Of a DNA stretch of 53,277 nt, positions 25,446-32,383 are shown piece after piece; position 1 is the first letter of the stretch; every line of letters starts with the position of its first letter. Made by a program: the position numbers and the translations under genes. The notes under the pieces are model-generated. The model did not search any database. It saw nothing but the letters and a program-made list of their open reading frames with translations, and was not told the origin of the DNA. Source of the DNA: a virus; IMG/VR virus record IMGVR_UViG_3300049216_000094, positions 1-53,277 of that record; one strand, 5' to 3'.

Positions 25446-27950
25446 ATGAAAAAAATTCTCTCATTACTGTTTTTGGCGCTGTGCTCGTCTGCTGTTGCCG
25501 ACGGGCTGATTCCACCCGGAGCTAATTCTAATACTCCTATATCTCCCACAGGGGCGGGCAGCGCTTATGTAGCAACATTGGCTAAACTTACTGCGCAAGA
25601 TGGAGTGCTACTAGACACTTTTTATCAGACTGGGGACGCCGACGATACCGCTTCGCTTAATCGGGCAGCTGCTACTGGTGTGCCGATCATTTGCAATCGC
25701 ACTTATATCGTCAACAATTTTTTAACCGGAACAATCCCTCAATTTATTTTGCGGGGTGTTCGAGGGAAATGCGTAATTCAACGCACATCTGCTTCAGGTA
25801 GCAATTTTTTTAATGTGGCGGCAGCTAGTGTTTACATTGACGGGGTTGCGTTTGACTCAAACAAGGCGAACGTAACGGCTAACCAGTGGGGCGTCCTTCT
25901 GAGCGCTGGTGGCCAGAACATTATTATAACCAATTCCATATTCAAAAATAATAGCGGAACATTGGGCAGCGGCTTATCTATTTTAAGCACAGGTCCTTCT
26001 GCAGGTGGCTGGTTTTATCTCGACAACAATGAAATCACGGGAAACACATTTAATCCTTTATTTTTAGGTTCAGTCACGGCTGGAACGGTTACTCGCAATT
26101 ATGTTCATGACAACAGCAATCCTTCCGTAGTCTCTTCCTACCTGACCGCTAGCAGCACCAACTATTCCAGCAACATTATTGTTGCGAATAATCAATTTGT
26201 GCGGAACACCGGGTCTGGGCTGACTGTTGGTGGGTACGGTGCGCCATACAGTTTCACTGTGCCGCCCGCTGTCAGCGTTTCAGTTAAGGGAAACATTTTT
26301 CAGGATAATTCTAGTTACGAATTGACCCTACAAGGCGATTACCTTTCGGCTATTGATAACGACATCAATCAGTCGGCTAGCGGAGTTTCGGTTTTTGGAG
26401 GAATTGACTGCAACAGTCGCTATCAAGATATTCGGCTAAACAGAATCGTCTTGTCTGGGGCTTCTTACGGAATCGACTGCGGAGGTTCTACCGAAGCAAA
26501 CATTACCTCGAATAGTCTTACGATGAATTCGGGCTTGATGATTGACGTCGGAGGAAATCTTAACTCAAAAGTGTTAGATAACACGTTCAATGCCAGCGGC
26601 ACCGCAAATGCGATGACTATCTACGGCTATGAAACTGCAGGGGGCGGATCACCGTTCCCTACAGCAGCCTCTGGTATTGTTATCACTAAAAATATTTTTA
26701 ATCTTTCAGGCTCTTCTGTTCGCGGCATTCAAGCCTTTGATGACGCAGGCGGCACGCCAGGGGCAACTCCGATAGTCGTCAGAGACAATATCTACAACAT
26801 GTCGAACAGCGCGAGCACTGTTTATGCTGTGGTGTCTTTCGGTCGAAACGCTATAGAGGTCCAAGGGAACACGGTCAATGGGACCGGGACAATCTTTGCC
26901 GATCCGAACGGGAATAATGATCTTGTCTTCGATATCGTCTACGACCAGGTCAACAGTATTTCGGCGACTACAAATGTTAGATCAATTGTTAGTTCGTACA
27001 TAAACACTTACGGAACTACCGCGTCGATTTTGTACGTTTACCCGAGTTCAGGCGGCAGCAACTACACCTCAGCAACTACACTCTCAGCTTCCGGCACCGG
27101 ATGCACCGGTTGGACCGGAAACCCAATTATTTACGGTGGTGTGATTTTTGGCGTCAGAACCACAGCCAACGGTAGCGGACGCACCGGCACGGCAACGGTA
27201 ACAGCGACCGACAGCGGCGGCGGTAGCGGAGCGGTCTTTGTGGTTGGCCAATCTGCTACGTTCCCGATCTACAAAAGAATTCGCTGGTTTAGCCAAGGCA
27301 ACCTTTTCCTTAAAAGCGGCGGCAATGTGGCTTTGGCGAATCAATCTTACCCCCTACAAATGGGGACAGGAGCGCCCATAGAATTGGAGGCAGGCCAGAC
27401 TGGATTATTTTGGAACGTCGTTTCCTACATTACGCCGACTTACGCGATCGGAAGTTTGCCGACTTGTAACACAACGTCAAACGGAATTTACGCGAATGTC
27501 TCTGGTTCGACATACGGGCAGTGGTCCGCGCGTTGCAATGGCACCAATTGGGTATTTCAAGATGGCGCGCTTTCAACAGGCGGACAAAACGGATGGGGCG
27601 CTGAACAGACGGTAAGTTTTCAGCCGGGTTTGGCTACGTCCGTATCCAACACTAAGGGCGCATTCAGCAAGTTTCTAAAAGCCTCGACGGTAGACAACAT
27701 TGAGGTTTCAGCCACGGCGTTTACTTGCACCACAAACCCAACGGTTACCCTCTATGAGTGCGGGACCAGCACGTCTTGTGCCACGCCTACAACGATCGGC
27801 TCGGCGACCATTACGACAACAGGAACGGTTGTAGACGGCACGATTAGCTCGTCCTCAATTACGGCTGGAGATTATGTTAGCTGGGCGGTATCTGCTGGCA
27901 CCTGCACTTTGCTCAACATTGCGGGCACATCTCAAGCTCATGCAAACTAA
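25446..27950 (+). CDS. Beta-helix spike with N-terminal signal peptide
   Basis: An 834-residue protein. Residues 1-19 are a textbook signal peptide (MKK, then ILSLLFLALCSSAVA, cleavage before DG). Residues 60-470 are a right-handed beta-helix with short turns (NNEITGNTFNPLFLG, VKGNIFQDNSSYELT, RDNIYNMSNS). The C-terminal 300 residues are beta-rich, with SGGSGAVFVV-like and YATVSGSTYGQWSARC motifs and several paired cysteines. Base composition is slightly poorer in GC than neighbouring genes. The closest functional guess is a polysaccharide-binding or depolymerising spike. Confidence 0.7.
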   Translation: MKKILSLLFLALCSSAVADGLIPPGANSNTPISPTGAGSAYVATLAKLTAQDGVLLDTFYQTGDADDTASLNRAAATGVPIICNRTYIVNNFLTGTIPQFILRGVRGKCVIQRTSASGSNFFNVAAASVYIDGVAFDSNKANVTANQWGVLLSAGGQNIIITNSIFKNNSGTLGSGLSILSTGPSAGGWFYLDNNEITGNTFNPLFLGSVTAGTVTRNYVHDNSNPSVVSSYLTASSTNYSSNIIVANNQFVRNTGSGLTVGGYGAPYSFTVPPAVSVSVKGNIFQDNSSYELTLQGDYLSAIDNDINQSASGVSVFGGIDCNSRYQDIRLNRIVLSGASYGIDCGGSTEANITSNSLTMNSGLMIDVGGNLNSKVLDNTFNASGTANAMTIYGYETAGGGSPFPTAASGIVITKNIFNLSGSSVRGIQAFDDAGGTPGATPIVVRDNIYNMSNSASTVYAVVSFGRNAIEVQGNTVNGTGTIFADPNGNNDLVFDIVYDQVNSISATTNVRSIVSSYINTYGTTASILYVYPSSGGSNYTSATTLSASGTGCTGWTGNPIIYGGVIFGVRTTANGSGRTGTATVTATDSGGGSGAVFVVGQSATFPIYKRIRWFSQGNLFLKSGGNVALANQSYPLQMGTGAPIELEAGQTGLFWNVVSYITPTYAIGSLPTCNTTSNGIYANVSGSTYGQWSARCNGTNWVFQDGALSTGGQNGWGAEQTVSFQPGLATSVSNTKGAFSKFLKASTVDNIEVSATAFTCTTNPTVTLYECGTSTSCATPTTIGSATITTTGTVVDGTISSSSITAGDYVSWAVSAGTCTLLNIAGTSQAHAN

Positions 27951-27984
27951 GGCTGTATCATTTCCACATTAACAGGAGCCGCAC

Positions 27985-28326
27985 ATGACTACCATCACCC
28001 TCGCAGGAATCGAAACCACTATCGGTGCAGCAATTCACAAGCTTGCCGCGATCGGCACGCGCGTAGCCACGGCGATCGGCACGCTGACCTCGGACGTGGA
28101 CAAGGCTGCACCTGTCGTTGAGGAAATCACCGCAGCGATCCCGCAGGCCGCTGGCGCAGTTGCGGCAGAGAAAGCCGTGGTTGACATCCTTAATGCCGTG
28201 GACGCCGCTGTAGTCGCCGCTGGCACGGCCGCAGCGGGCGGCTTGACGGTCAGCCTCCCGTCTGAACTGGTCGCAGCATACAACGCGGCAAAAGCCAGCA
28301 TCACGGCCGATATCAAGGCGTTGTGA
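27985..28326 (+). CDS. Hypothetical Ala-rich protein preceding lysis genes
   Basis: A 113-residue Ala-rich helical protein (IGAAIHKLAAIGTRVATAIG, AAIPQAAGAVAAEKAVVDIL) with an AGGAG ribosome site. It is hydrophobic in patches but has no clear membrane span. It is coupled to the next gene by GTGATG. I do not recognise the family. Position at the start of the lysis operon suggests an accessory lysis or virion role, which I cannot test here. Confidence 0.6.
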   Translation: MTTITLAGIETTIGAAIHKLAAIGTRVATAIGTLTSDVDKAAPVVEEITAAIPQAAGAVAAEKAVVDILNAVDAAVVAAGTAAAGGLTVSLPSELVAAYNAAKASITADIKAL

Positions 28327-28526
28327 TGATTACCGTCACCCCCGAAGAACTGGCCGACTTGCAAGCGCTTGAGGTTGACGCGGAAAAACTGGCCGACGCG
28401 GAACTCGCCGAACGCTTCGAGTCTGCGCCTGGCTGGATTCGCGCGCTCGCCGTAGACGCCGTTAACCTCGGCGCAAAAGCGATGCTCGACAAGATCAACG
28501 CGCAAATACAGGTCAAACCGCCGTGA
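28326..28526 (+). CDS. Small acidic hypothetical protein in lysis operon
   Basis: A 66-residue acidic helical protein (TPEELADLQALEVDAEKLADAELAERFESAP). GTG 28323 overlaps the previous stop and would add one residue; I take ATG 28326. Its end overlaps the holin start in GTGA. No family is recognised. Confidence 0.6.
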   Translation: MITVTPEELADLQALEVDAEKLADAELAERFESAPGWIRALAVDAVNLGAKAMLDKINAQIQVKPP

Positions 28527-28870
28527 TCGCGCTATCGATCATCTGCGGCGTGCTGGTGCTGGCCTTGATTCTGTGCTTGGTCAACCCGTCGATCCGGATC
28601 AACGCCGTCGATAACTGGCGGCAGGGTCTCAAGTTCTTGTCGCTGTGGCCGATCGGCGCTGGCGTGTTGCTGCAAGGCATCGACATGCTTTCGGCGAACC
28701 AAGCCGTCATCGACACGCTGCCGGGCCTTGCGCCGATCACTCACACCAATTGGTATCACGGTTTGATCGCATGGCTTGGTGTGATTGGCATGCTGCTGCG
28801 GTTCGTGAAGCAGACCCATGCCGCGTCGCCGGATATCGTGCCGCCGTTGCCGGATGTGGAAAAGAAATGA
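28523..28870 (+). CDS. Holin
   Basis: A 115-residue membrane protein with three hydrophobic spans: residues about 1-20 (IALSIICGVLVLALILCLV), 37-58 and 75-95 (IAWLGVIGMLLRFV), and a short polar C-terminus. It directly precedes a small gene and the endolysin, the normal place of a class I holin, which permeabilises the inner membrane so that the endolysin reaches the wall. GTG start in the upstream stop. Confidence 0.78.
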   Translation: MIALSIICGVLVLALILCLVNPSIRINAVDNWRQGLKFLSLWPIGAGVLLQGIDMLSANQAVIDTLPGLAPITHTNWYHGLIAWLGVIGMLLRFVKQTHAASPDIVPPLPDVEKK

Positions 28871-29103
28871 ACCTTTCTCCCACACAAGCCGATTTCACGA
28901 TGACGATTCCGTTTGGGCCGGGCGGGGGTAAAGTCGCGTTCGGGTTCGACTTGAAGTTCGGGAAACAGGAACCGGATAGCCCGGAAGACATCGTTCTGCG
29001 CGCGGCTGCCGGCGCTGCGGCAAAGCCAATTGAGGAGTACAGCGAGGAGCAGATCAAAGCGATCTCGCACTCGCTGTTCGAGCAATGGGGAGCCGATTCG
29101 TGA
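28867..29103 (+). CDS. Small hypothetical protein between holin and endolysin
   Basis: A 78-residue protein with a Gly-rich strand region (FGPGGGKVAFGFDLKFG) and an acidic helical C-terminus (SEEQIKAISHSLFEQWG). It starts in the holin stop and overlaps the endolysin GTG. I know no family. The coupling suggests a lysis accessory role. Confidence 0.6.
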   Translation: MNLSPTQADFTMTIPFGPGGGKVAFGFDLKFGKQEPDSPEDIVLRAAAGAAAKPIEEYSEEQIKAISHSLFEQWGADS

Positions 29104-29624
29104 TTCCTTTTCAACCTTGCGCGCTCGCCGGCGTGTCCGTCAACATGAACGCCTTTCTATTTACGGCGGCTGTGAGTGAAGGGACGATCGCCGCAGGCAG
29201 CAGCGAATGCAACGGGTACGACTGCCTTGTCGGATCAAAGCCGGATGCGTTGAGCCTGTTTGTTCCAAATGGCCCGCATCCGAACCAAGAAGTGACGTTG
29301 ACCATTAACGGCAAGCAAGTTCCGTCTACTGCTGCCGGTCGGTATCAAATCAATCATCCGACTTGGACGTGGTATCTCAACGCCAACGGACTGCCTTTAG
29401 ACACTCCATTCACCCCGGAGAACCAGGACCGCTGCGCAATCTGGCTGATCGGCATGCGTAAAGCCCGGACGCTGGTTGAAGCGGGCGCTATTAACGCCGC
29501 GTTGGTCGCATGCGCGGGCATCTGGGCGTCCTTTCCGGCCAGCCAAGCAGATCAGCACACTCAACAGCTTTCAACGCTCCTGGCCGCGTACAGCGCCGCG
29601 GGCGGCACGACACAAACCGCGTGA
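29100..29624 (+). CDS. Endolysin, lambda gpR-type transglycosylase
   Basis: A 174-residue lytic enzyme of the lambda gpR family. Visible are NMNAFLFTAAVSEGT with the catalytic Glu in SEGT, NGYDCLVGSKPDALSLF, HPNQEVTLT, STAAGRYQINHPTW, QDRCAIWLIGMRKA and the AALVACAGIWASFPAS helix. It cuts peptidoglycan between MurNAc and GlcNAc and leaves an anhydro end. I choose GTG 29100, four bases into the upstream stop, over the longer reading from 29085. There is no signal peptide, so release depends on the holin. Confidence 0.9.
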   Translation: MIPFQPCALAGVSVNMNAFLFTAAVSEGTIAAGSSECNGYDCLVGSKPDALSLFVPNGPHPNQEVTLTINGKQVPSTAAGRYQINHPTWTWYLNANGLPLDTPFTPENQDRCAIWLIGMRKARTLVEAGAINAALVACAGIWASFPASQADQHTQQLSTLLAAYSAAGGTTQTA

Positions 29625-29968
29625 CGCCACGTCAGCCCAGTGACCCGGATCGGCGCAATGACTCTCGGCGCGAATCGGATCGCCTGGAACGCATGCACGA
29701 CGAAAACGTCAAATCGTTGACCGGCTTGGAGCGTACTTTAGCGCTTTTATCTCAACGTTTCGACCAGCTTGACGAGCGTTTCGACAAGCTGGAAAAAAAG
29801 ATGGAGGGTCAGTCTCAATCTGGCGTGGACTTAGTGCTTTTGAGGGGCCGAGTGGAAGTGCTTGAAGACAATCAAAAAGAGTCTGTACGTTTTCGGTGGG
29901 GCATTATCACCGCGTTAACTGTGCTGGTCTTTCAAACGCTTGCCAGCAAAGTTCATTGGGGCAACTAA
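29621..29968 (+). CDS. XhlA-like coiled-coil membrane protein
   Basis: A 115-residue protein: polar N-terminus, a long coiled coil (TLALLSQRFDQLDERFDKLEKK, VDLVLLRGRVEVLED), then one C-terminal membrane span (WGIITALTVLVFQTLAS). This is the build of haemolysin XhlA-type lysis accessory proteins. An alternative is a spanin component, but its membrane span is C-terminal, opposite to an inner-membrane spanin. GTG start in the endolysin stop. No classical Rz/Rz1 pair was found. Confidence 0.65.
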   Translation: MTPRQPSDPDRRNDSRRESDRLERMHDENVKSLTGLERTLALLSQRFDQLDERFDKLEKKMEGQSQSGVDLVLLRGRVEVLEDNQKESVRFRWGIITALTVLVFQTLASKVHWGN

Positions 29969-30011
29969 TCTTGCTGTACGCGGTCGGACCTGAACACACC
30001 GGAGCGCTGAC

Positions 30012-30158
30012 ATGGACCCTATCCTGCTGATCCTGATCGTACTGCTACTCTGCGGCGGCGGCTGGGGCTTTTATGGCGGTTTCGGATTAGGCCCGATCTT
30101 GCTTATCGTCCTCATTTTCCTAGCGCTGGGTGGGCGCGGCTGGTGGGGACGGCGTTAG
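30012..30158 (+). CDS. Very small Gly-rich membrane protein (DUF3309-like)
   Basis: A 48-residue protein with two hydrophobic stretches: DPILLILIVLLLCGGGW then FGLGPILLIVLIFLALGG, ending in RGWWGRR. This resembles the small DUF3309 membrane proteins of proteobacteria. It has an ATG with a GGAGCGCTGAC leader, 43 bases after the preceding gene. Its 3' end overlaps the end of the broken leftward gene at 30112. Role unknown; an antiholin or envelope function is only a guess. Confidence 0.6.
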   Translation: MDPILLILIVLLLCGGGWGFYGGFGLGPILLIVLIFLALGGRGWWGRR

Positions 30159-30320
30159 AACTCATGGTACGCAAAGCCACAGCCAAGCCTTCGGTCGTGA
30201 TCTCATTGCCCTTGAGGTATCCGCGTTTTTGCAGCGCAAGTGCAGTCCACGTCGCGCCGCCGTGCTCTGCACGTCCGCGCAATCCGGTCGTCAGCGGCCT
30301 TCGGCATTCGTTCCGCTCAT
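30112..30320 (-). pseudogene. Frameshifted small gene at the end of the accessory block
   Basis: The ATG overlaps the upstream stop in ATGA, a normal coupled start, but the frame stops after nine codons (MSGTNAEGR, stop). The +1-shifted frame then gives a sensible sequence: PLTTGLRGRAEHGGATWTAL, then ALQKRGYLKGNEITTEGLAV, ending at 30112. Adding one C in the GGCCGC stretch near 30295 would restore a 69-residue protein starting MSGTNAEGPLTTG. It is either a real inactivating deletion or a sequencing error. Confidence 0.55.
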
Positions 30321-30520
30321 TTCGTTTCCTCGCTGGCCGCGACGCGGCTTAGCTCTGCGTTAGCACTGATTTTCGCGGCATGGAAACGTACAGCAATCTC
30401 AGCAGCCCACTCAAAGTAAAGGCCACTGGAGATGCCGCACATCGCCCATTCTGATTCGAGTCGATCGGCGATCTGCCTCAACATTTTGGCGTCTTCGGTG
30501 TCGGAATCTTCGTAGTCCAT
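30317..30520 (-). CDS. Small hypothetical protein in attC-flanked block
   Basis: A 67-residue acidic/helical protein starting at ATG 30520 after GGAG; an in-frame TTG two codons earlier is less likely. Sequence: MDYEDSDTEDAKMLRQIADR, then a CGISSGLYFEWAAEIAVRF helix. Its 3' end lies on an attC-like right arm (30330-30365), and its start sits just left of a clear attC-like site. Unknown function. Confidence 0.65.
   Translation of the reverse strand: MDYEDSDTEDAKMLRQIADRLESEWAMCGISSGLYFEWAAEIAVRFHAAKISANAELSRVAASEETK
30330..30365 (+). repeat. attC-like half site 1
   Basis: The right arm GCGGCTTAGCTCTGCGTTAG matches the right end of canonical attC sites (GGCTTAACTCAAGCGTTAG). The outer box is GTTAGCA at 30359-30365. 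The left arm is not clear; a poorly matching candidate with AATCCGGTCGTC lies near 30279-30290. Lies inside the C-terminal codons of the leftward gene 30317-30520. Confidence 0.4.
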
Positions 30521-30533
30521 TCTCAATTCTCCG

Positions 30534-30590
30534 CGCTAACAATTCATTCAACGCGACGGCTTCGCTCACGGCTTAACTCCGGCGTTAAAA
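30534..30590 (+). repeat. attC-like site 2 (57 bp)
   Basis: The left end CTAACAATTCATTCAACGCGA is nearly the canonical aadA-type attC left end, and the right end is CGGCTTAACTCCGGCGTTAA. Folding pairs ATT[C]AACGCG[A]CGG with the right arm, leaving unpaired C and A in the left arm as in standard sites. The outer boxes are GCTAAC and GTTAAAA. It lies between leftward genes 30317 and 30566, overlapping the last codons of the latter. Confidence 0.75.
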
Positions 30591-30817
30591 CTCGCCGTAT
30601 CAATTCGGAAATAGCCCGGCCGGCCGCCGCAAAAAGGACAGAAATTTATCAGTAGGCCACGGTCGCTTTGGCTTTTCTTGTAGACCACCCCGAAGAAACG
30701 AGTCTCGGCACTCGGACCAGAGTTCATCTGGATGGTGTACAGCGGCTTGAATCCTTTTCCTGTGTCAATGAGTCTGCTACCCAGCGGGTAACAACATCCG
30801 TCTTGATGGCACTTCAT
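30566..30817 (-). CDS. Small zinc-ribbon-like protein in attC-flanked block
   Basis: An 83-residue protein with two cysteine groups: CHQDGCC near the start and CPFCGGRPG near the end, a probable zinc site. The middle (FKPLYTIQMNSGPSAETRFF) is beta-rich. The last codons (NAGVKP) are encoded by the right arm of attC-like site 2. ATG at 30817 with GGAGGAA upstream. No known family recognised. Confidence 0.65.
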   Translation of the reverse strand: MKCHQDGCCYPLGSRLIDTGKGFKPLYTIQMNSGPSAETRFFGVVYKKSQSDRGLLINFCPFCGGRPGYFRIDTASFNAGVKP

Positions 30818-30823
30818 GTGTTC

Positions 30824-30847
30824 CTCCGTCCTAACTAAGCGTTGGGC
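30824..30847 (+). repeat. attC-like half site 3
   Basis: A perfect outer box GTTGGGC (30841-30847) preceded by CCGTCCTAACTAAGC, the usual right arm. It overlaps the stop of gene 30835-31179 and the leader of 30566-30817. I find no convincing left arm; GGTAACAACATCC near 30787 is a weak candidate that would make a 60-bp site. Confidence 0.45.
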
Positions 30848-31179
30848 TGCAACGGCAGCAGCGCGTGAATCGCGTTGATCGTTGCGGCCCTGTCTTCGTC
30901 CGGCACCGGCAGCGTGCGCATCGCCAGTTCCATTGCGCGCAATTCATTCGGCTCGCTCGCACCCACCAGTCCAACCAGCGCTTTGCGCAGCCTGTCGCGG
31001 TCGGCTTCGACCTCCCGCATCGGGTGCGCCTCGCACGTCTTGATATGCGCGGTCAGCACACCGTCGCCCCATGCAGGCGTGTCCTGCGGGTATTCATGGC
31101 CGCAGTAAACACAGGTCAGCACGCGCCCAACCACTTCTTCAACCGGACGGTTCTGCCGCGTCTCGTTCGCATCATTCAT
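30835..31179 (-). CDS. Zinc-finger protein in attC-flanked block
   Basis: A 114-residue protein with a C2-H-C type zinc finger: CVYCGHEYPQDTPAWGDGV, then LTAHIKTCEAHP. A coiled stretch (REVEADRDRLRKALVGLVG) follows. This architecture is frequent in small early phage proteins. The ATG lies inside the loop of attC-like site 4, so the first 18 codons are part of that site; the stop touches half site 3. Confidence 0.7.
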   Translation of the reverse strand: MNDANETRQNRPVEEVVGRVLTCVYCGHEYPQDTPAWGDGVLTAHIKTCEAHPMREVEADRDRLRKALVGLVGASEPNELRAMELAMRTLPVPDEDRAATINAIHALLPLQPNA

Positions 31180-31226
31180 CGTGGTTCTCCATGGCGGCAG
31201 AGCCGCCGGTTAAGCTGGCGTTCGGC
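31125..31226 (+). repeat. attC-like site 4 (102 bp)
   Basis: Outer boxes GCCCAAC (31125-31131) and GTTCGGC (31220-31226). Inner stem: left CTT[C]AACCGG[A]CGG then TTCTGCC; right GGCAGAGCCGCCGGTTAAG. Apart from the bracketed bases, which have no partner, pairing is almost complete over about 18 positions. The two unpaired bases C and A, six apart, are the hallmark that sets attC orientation. The long loop holds the start codon of leftward gene 30835-31179. Confidence 0.85.
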
Positions 31227-31227
31227 C

Positions 31228-31482
31228 TCATACCTGCACCACCGGCACGACACGGCAATACTTCTTCTCTGGCAAGTCGCCACGGCCAAAAGCGAGCCTG
31301 TAGTGCTCGGTGCGCTGTATCGCGGCCTTCGCGCTTACCCGATCAGCAAAAATCGCGCGTGCATCGGGCGGACTTCCCCACTGCAATATCCCCGCTGCGG
31401 GGTATTCGGGGCCACGCCGCAGCGTCAGACCTTGCTCGTATTGCTGGGCACTTTCCATCACCAAATATCCACTCGGTTTCAT
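31228..31482 (-). CDS. Hypothetical protein in attC-flanked block
   Basis: An 84-residue protein starting at ATG 31482 after GGGAGAGAAGAA. Sequence traits: KPSGYLVMESAQQYEQGLTL, RRGPEYPAAGILQWGSPPDA, a helix ARAIFADRVSAKAAIQRTEH and a C-terminal YRLAFGRGDLPEKKYCRVVP strand. The pattern recalls small phage proteins of unknown function. It fills the whole space between attC-like sites 4 and 5. Confidence 0.65.
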   Translation of the reverse strand: MKPSGYLVMESAQQYEQGLTLRRGPEYPAAGILQWGSPPDARAIFADRVSAKAAIQRTEHYRLAFGRGDLPEKKYCRVVPVVQV

Positions 31483-31500
31483 TTCTTCTCTCCCGACAAG

Positions 31501-31560
31501 GCCGAACAATTCGTTGCACTCGGACTGCCTGCGGCAGCCGGTGAACTCAAGGCGTTGGGC
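31501..31560 (+). repeat. attC-like site 5 (60 bp)
   Basis: Outer boxes GCCGAAC (31501-31507) and GTTGGGC (31554-31560), complementary at six of seven positions. The inner arms GTT[G]CAC[T]CGG[A]CTGCC and GGCAGCCGGTGAAC pair completely once the bracketed left-arm bases are left out. The AATTCGTT left spacer and the AACTCAAGGC right spacer are near-identical to classical attC sites. Separates the PAPS-reductase-like gene from gene 31228. Confidence 0.83.
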
Positions 31561-31561
31561 C

Positions 31562-32383
31562 TCACAGCGTACACACCCTGCAAGCGCCAACCTGCATGCG
31601 CTCGCGCGCCATTCGGTTGAGACTGATTGTCGGGACTCGTCCACGCTCAAACGCCGCGAACAAATCTTCGAGCGCGGTAGGCCAAGCATCGCGGCCTGGT
31701 GTTCTGTAGGTGCCGCCCATTTCCTTCTCCAGTGCAACGGCTTCCATCGCAGCAGCCCGGTGGTTCAGCCAGTATTCGTACCACTCACCGAGACGCTGGT
31801 GGTAGCAATCTCCGCAGTCAGTGCGGTCGGGGCATCGCACGCCGAACCGCGTTAGCGTCGCTTGCACGTCTCTTTCAGCGAAGCCCATGTCCCGAAGCGG
31901 GAACTTCATTTCTACGCCGTCTATGTCGCCGTACGCGCCGCCCGCTCGTCCCTCCTCGTCGGCGCGCAAACCTACATACGAAACAATAGGCCCGAGCGCA
32001 GCCTGTTCAATTAAAAACTTCCGGTACGGCTCAATCTTCAATATTCGGGTGCAGAAACGCGCCCTAAAATTGGGCAGCATTTTCTCCCGGCGAATAGTGC
32101 CGTGCAGGGTTCCCGCCATTATCGGCACAAGCCGTCGGCCAAGCCGCTCGCCGAGGCTAAGCCAGTGCGCAAACATTTCCGGCAGCTCGTTGCCCGTCGG
32201 CGTGCAAATGTAGTTGTAGGGCGTTCCCGGATTTTGCTCCCGCAGCAGCAGCGCGAGCGCCGTGCTGTCGTGTCCGCCAGACAACGCCACTACGTGTAGC
32301 ACCCCGAGTGAGTCGCGCGGGAACATCGGCCCAACCAGACGTTCAACCGGACGTGCCAGCCGTGCCACTTCACTCTTTTCCAT
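31562..32383 (-). CDS. PAPS-reductase-family PP-loop protein
   Basis: A 273-residue protein with the ATP pyrophosphatase loop SGGHDST (35-41) and a PNFRARFCTRILKIEPYRKF motif (about 104-123) typical of the PAPS reductase / adenine nucleotide alpha hydrolase superfamily. Cysteines at about 184, 190, 193, 268 and 271 (CGDC and CRVC pairs) could hold an Fe-S cluster or zinc. Phage members are of unknown substrate; relatives act in sulfate reduction or DNA phosphorothioation. It occupies one attC-flanked unit: the stop is two bases from site 5, and the start lies inside site 6. Confidence 0.82.
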   Translation of the reverse strand: MEKSEVARLARPVERLVGPMFPRDSLGVLHVVALSGGHDSTALALLLREQNPGTPYNYICTPTGNELPEMFAHWLSLGERLGRRLVPIMAGTLHGTIRREKMLPNFRARFCTRILKIEPYRKFLIEQAALGPIVSYVGLRADEEGRAGGAYGDIDGVEMKFPLRDMGFAERDVQATLTRFGVRCPDRTDCGDCYHQRLGEWYEYWLNHRAAAMEAVALEKEMGGTYRTPGRDAWPTALEDLFAAFERGRVPTISLNRMARERMQVGACRVCTL

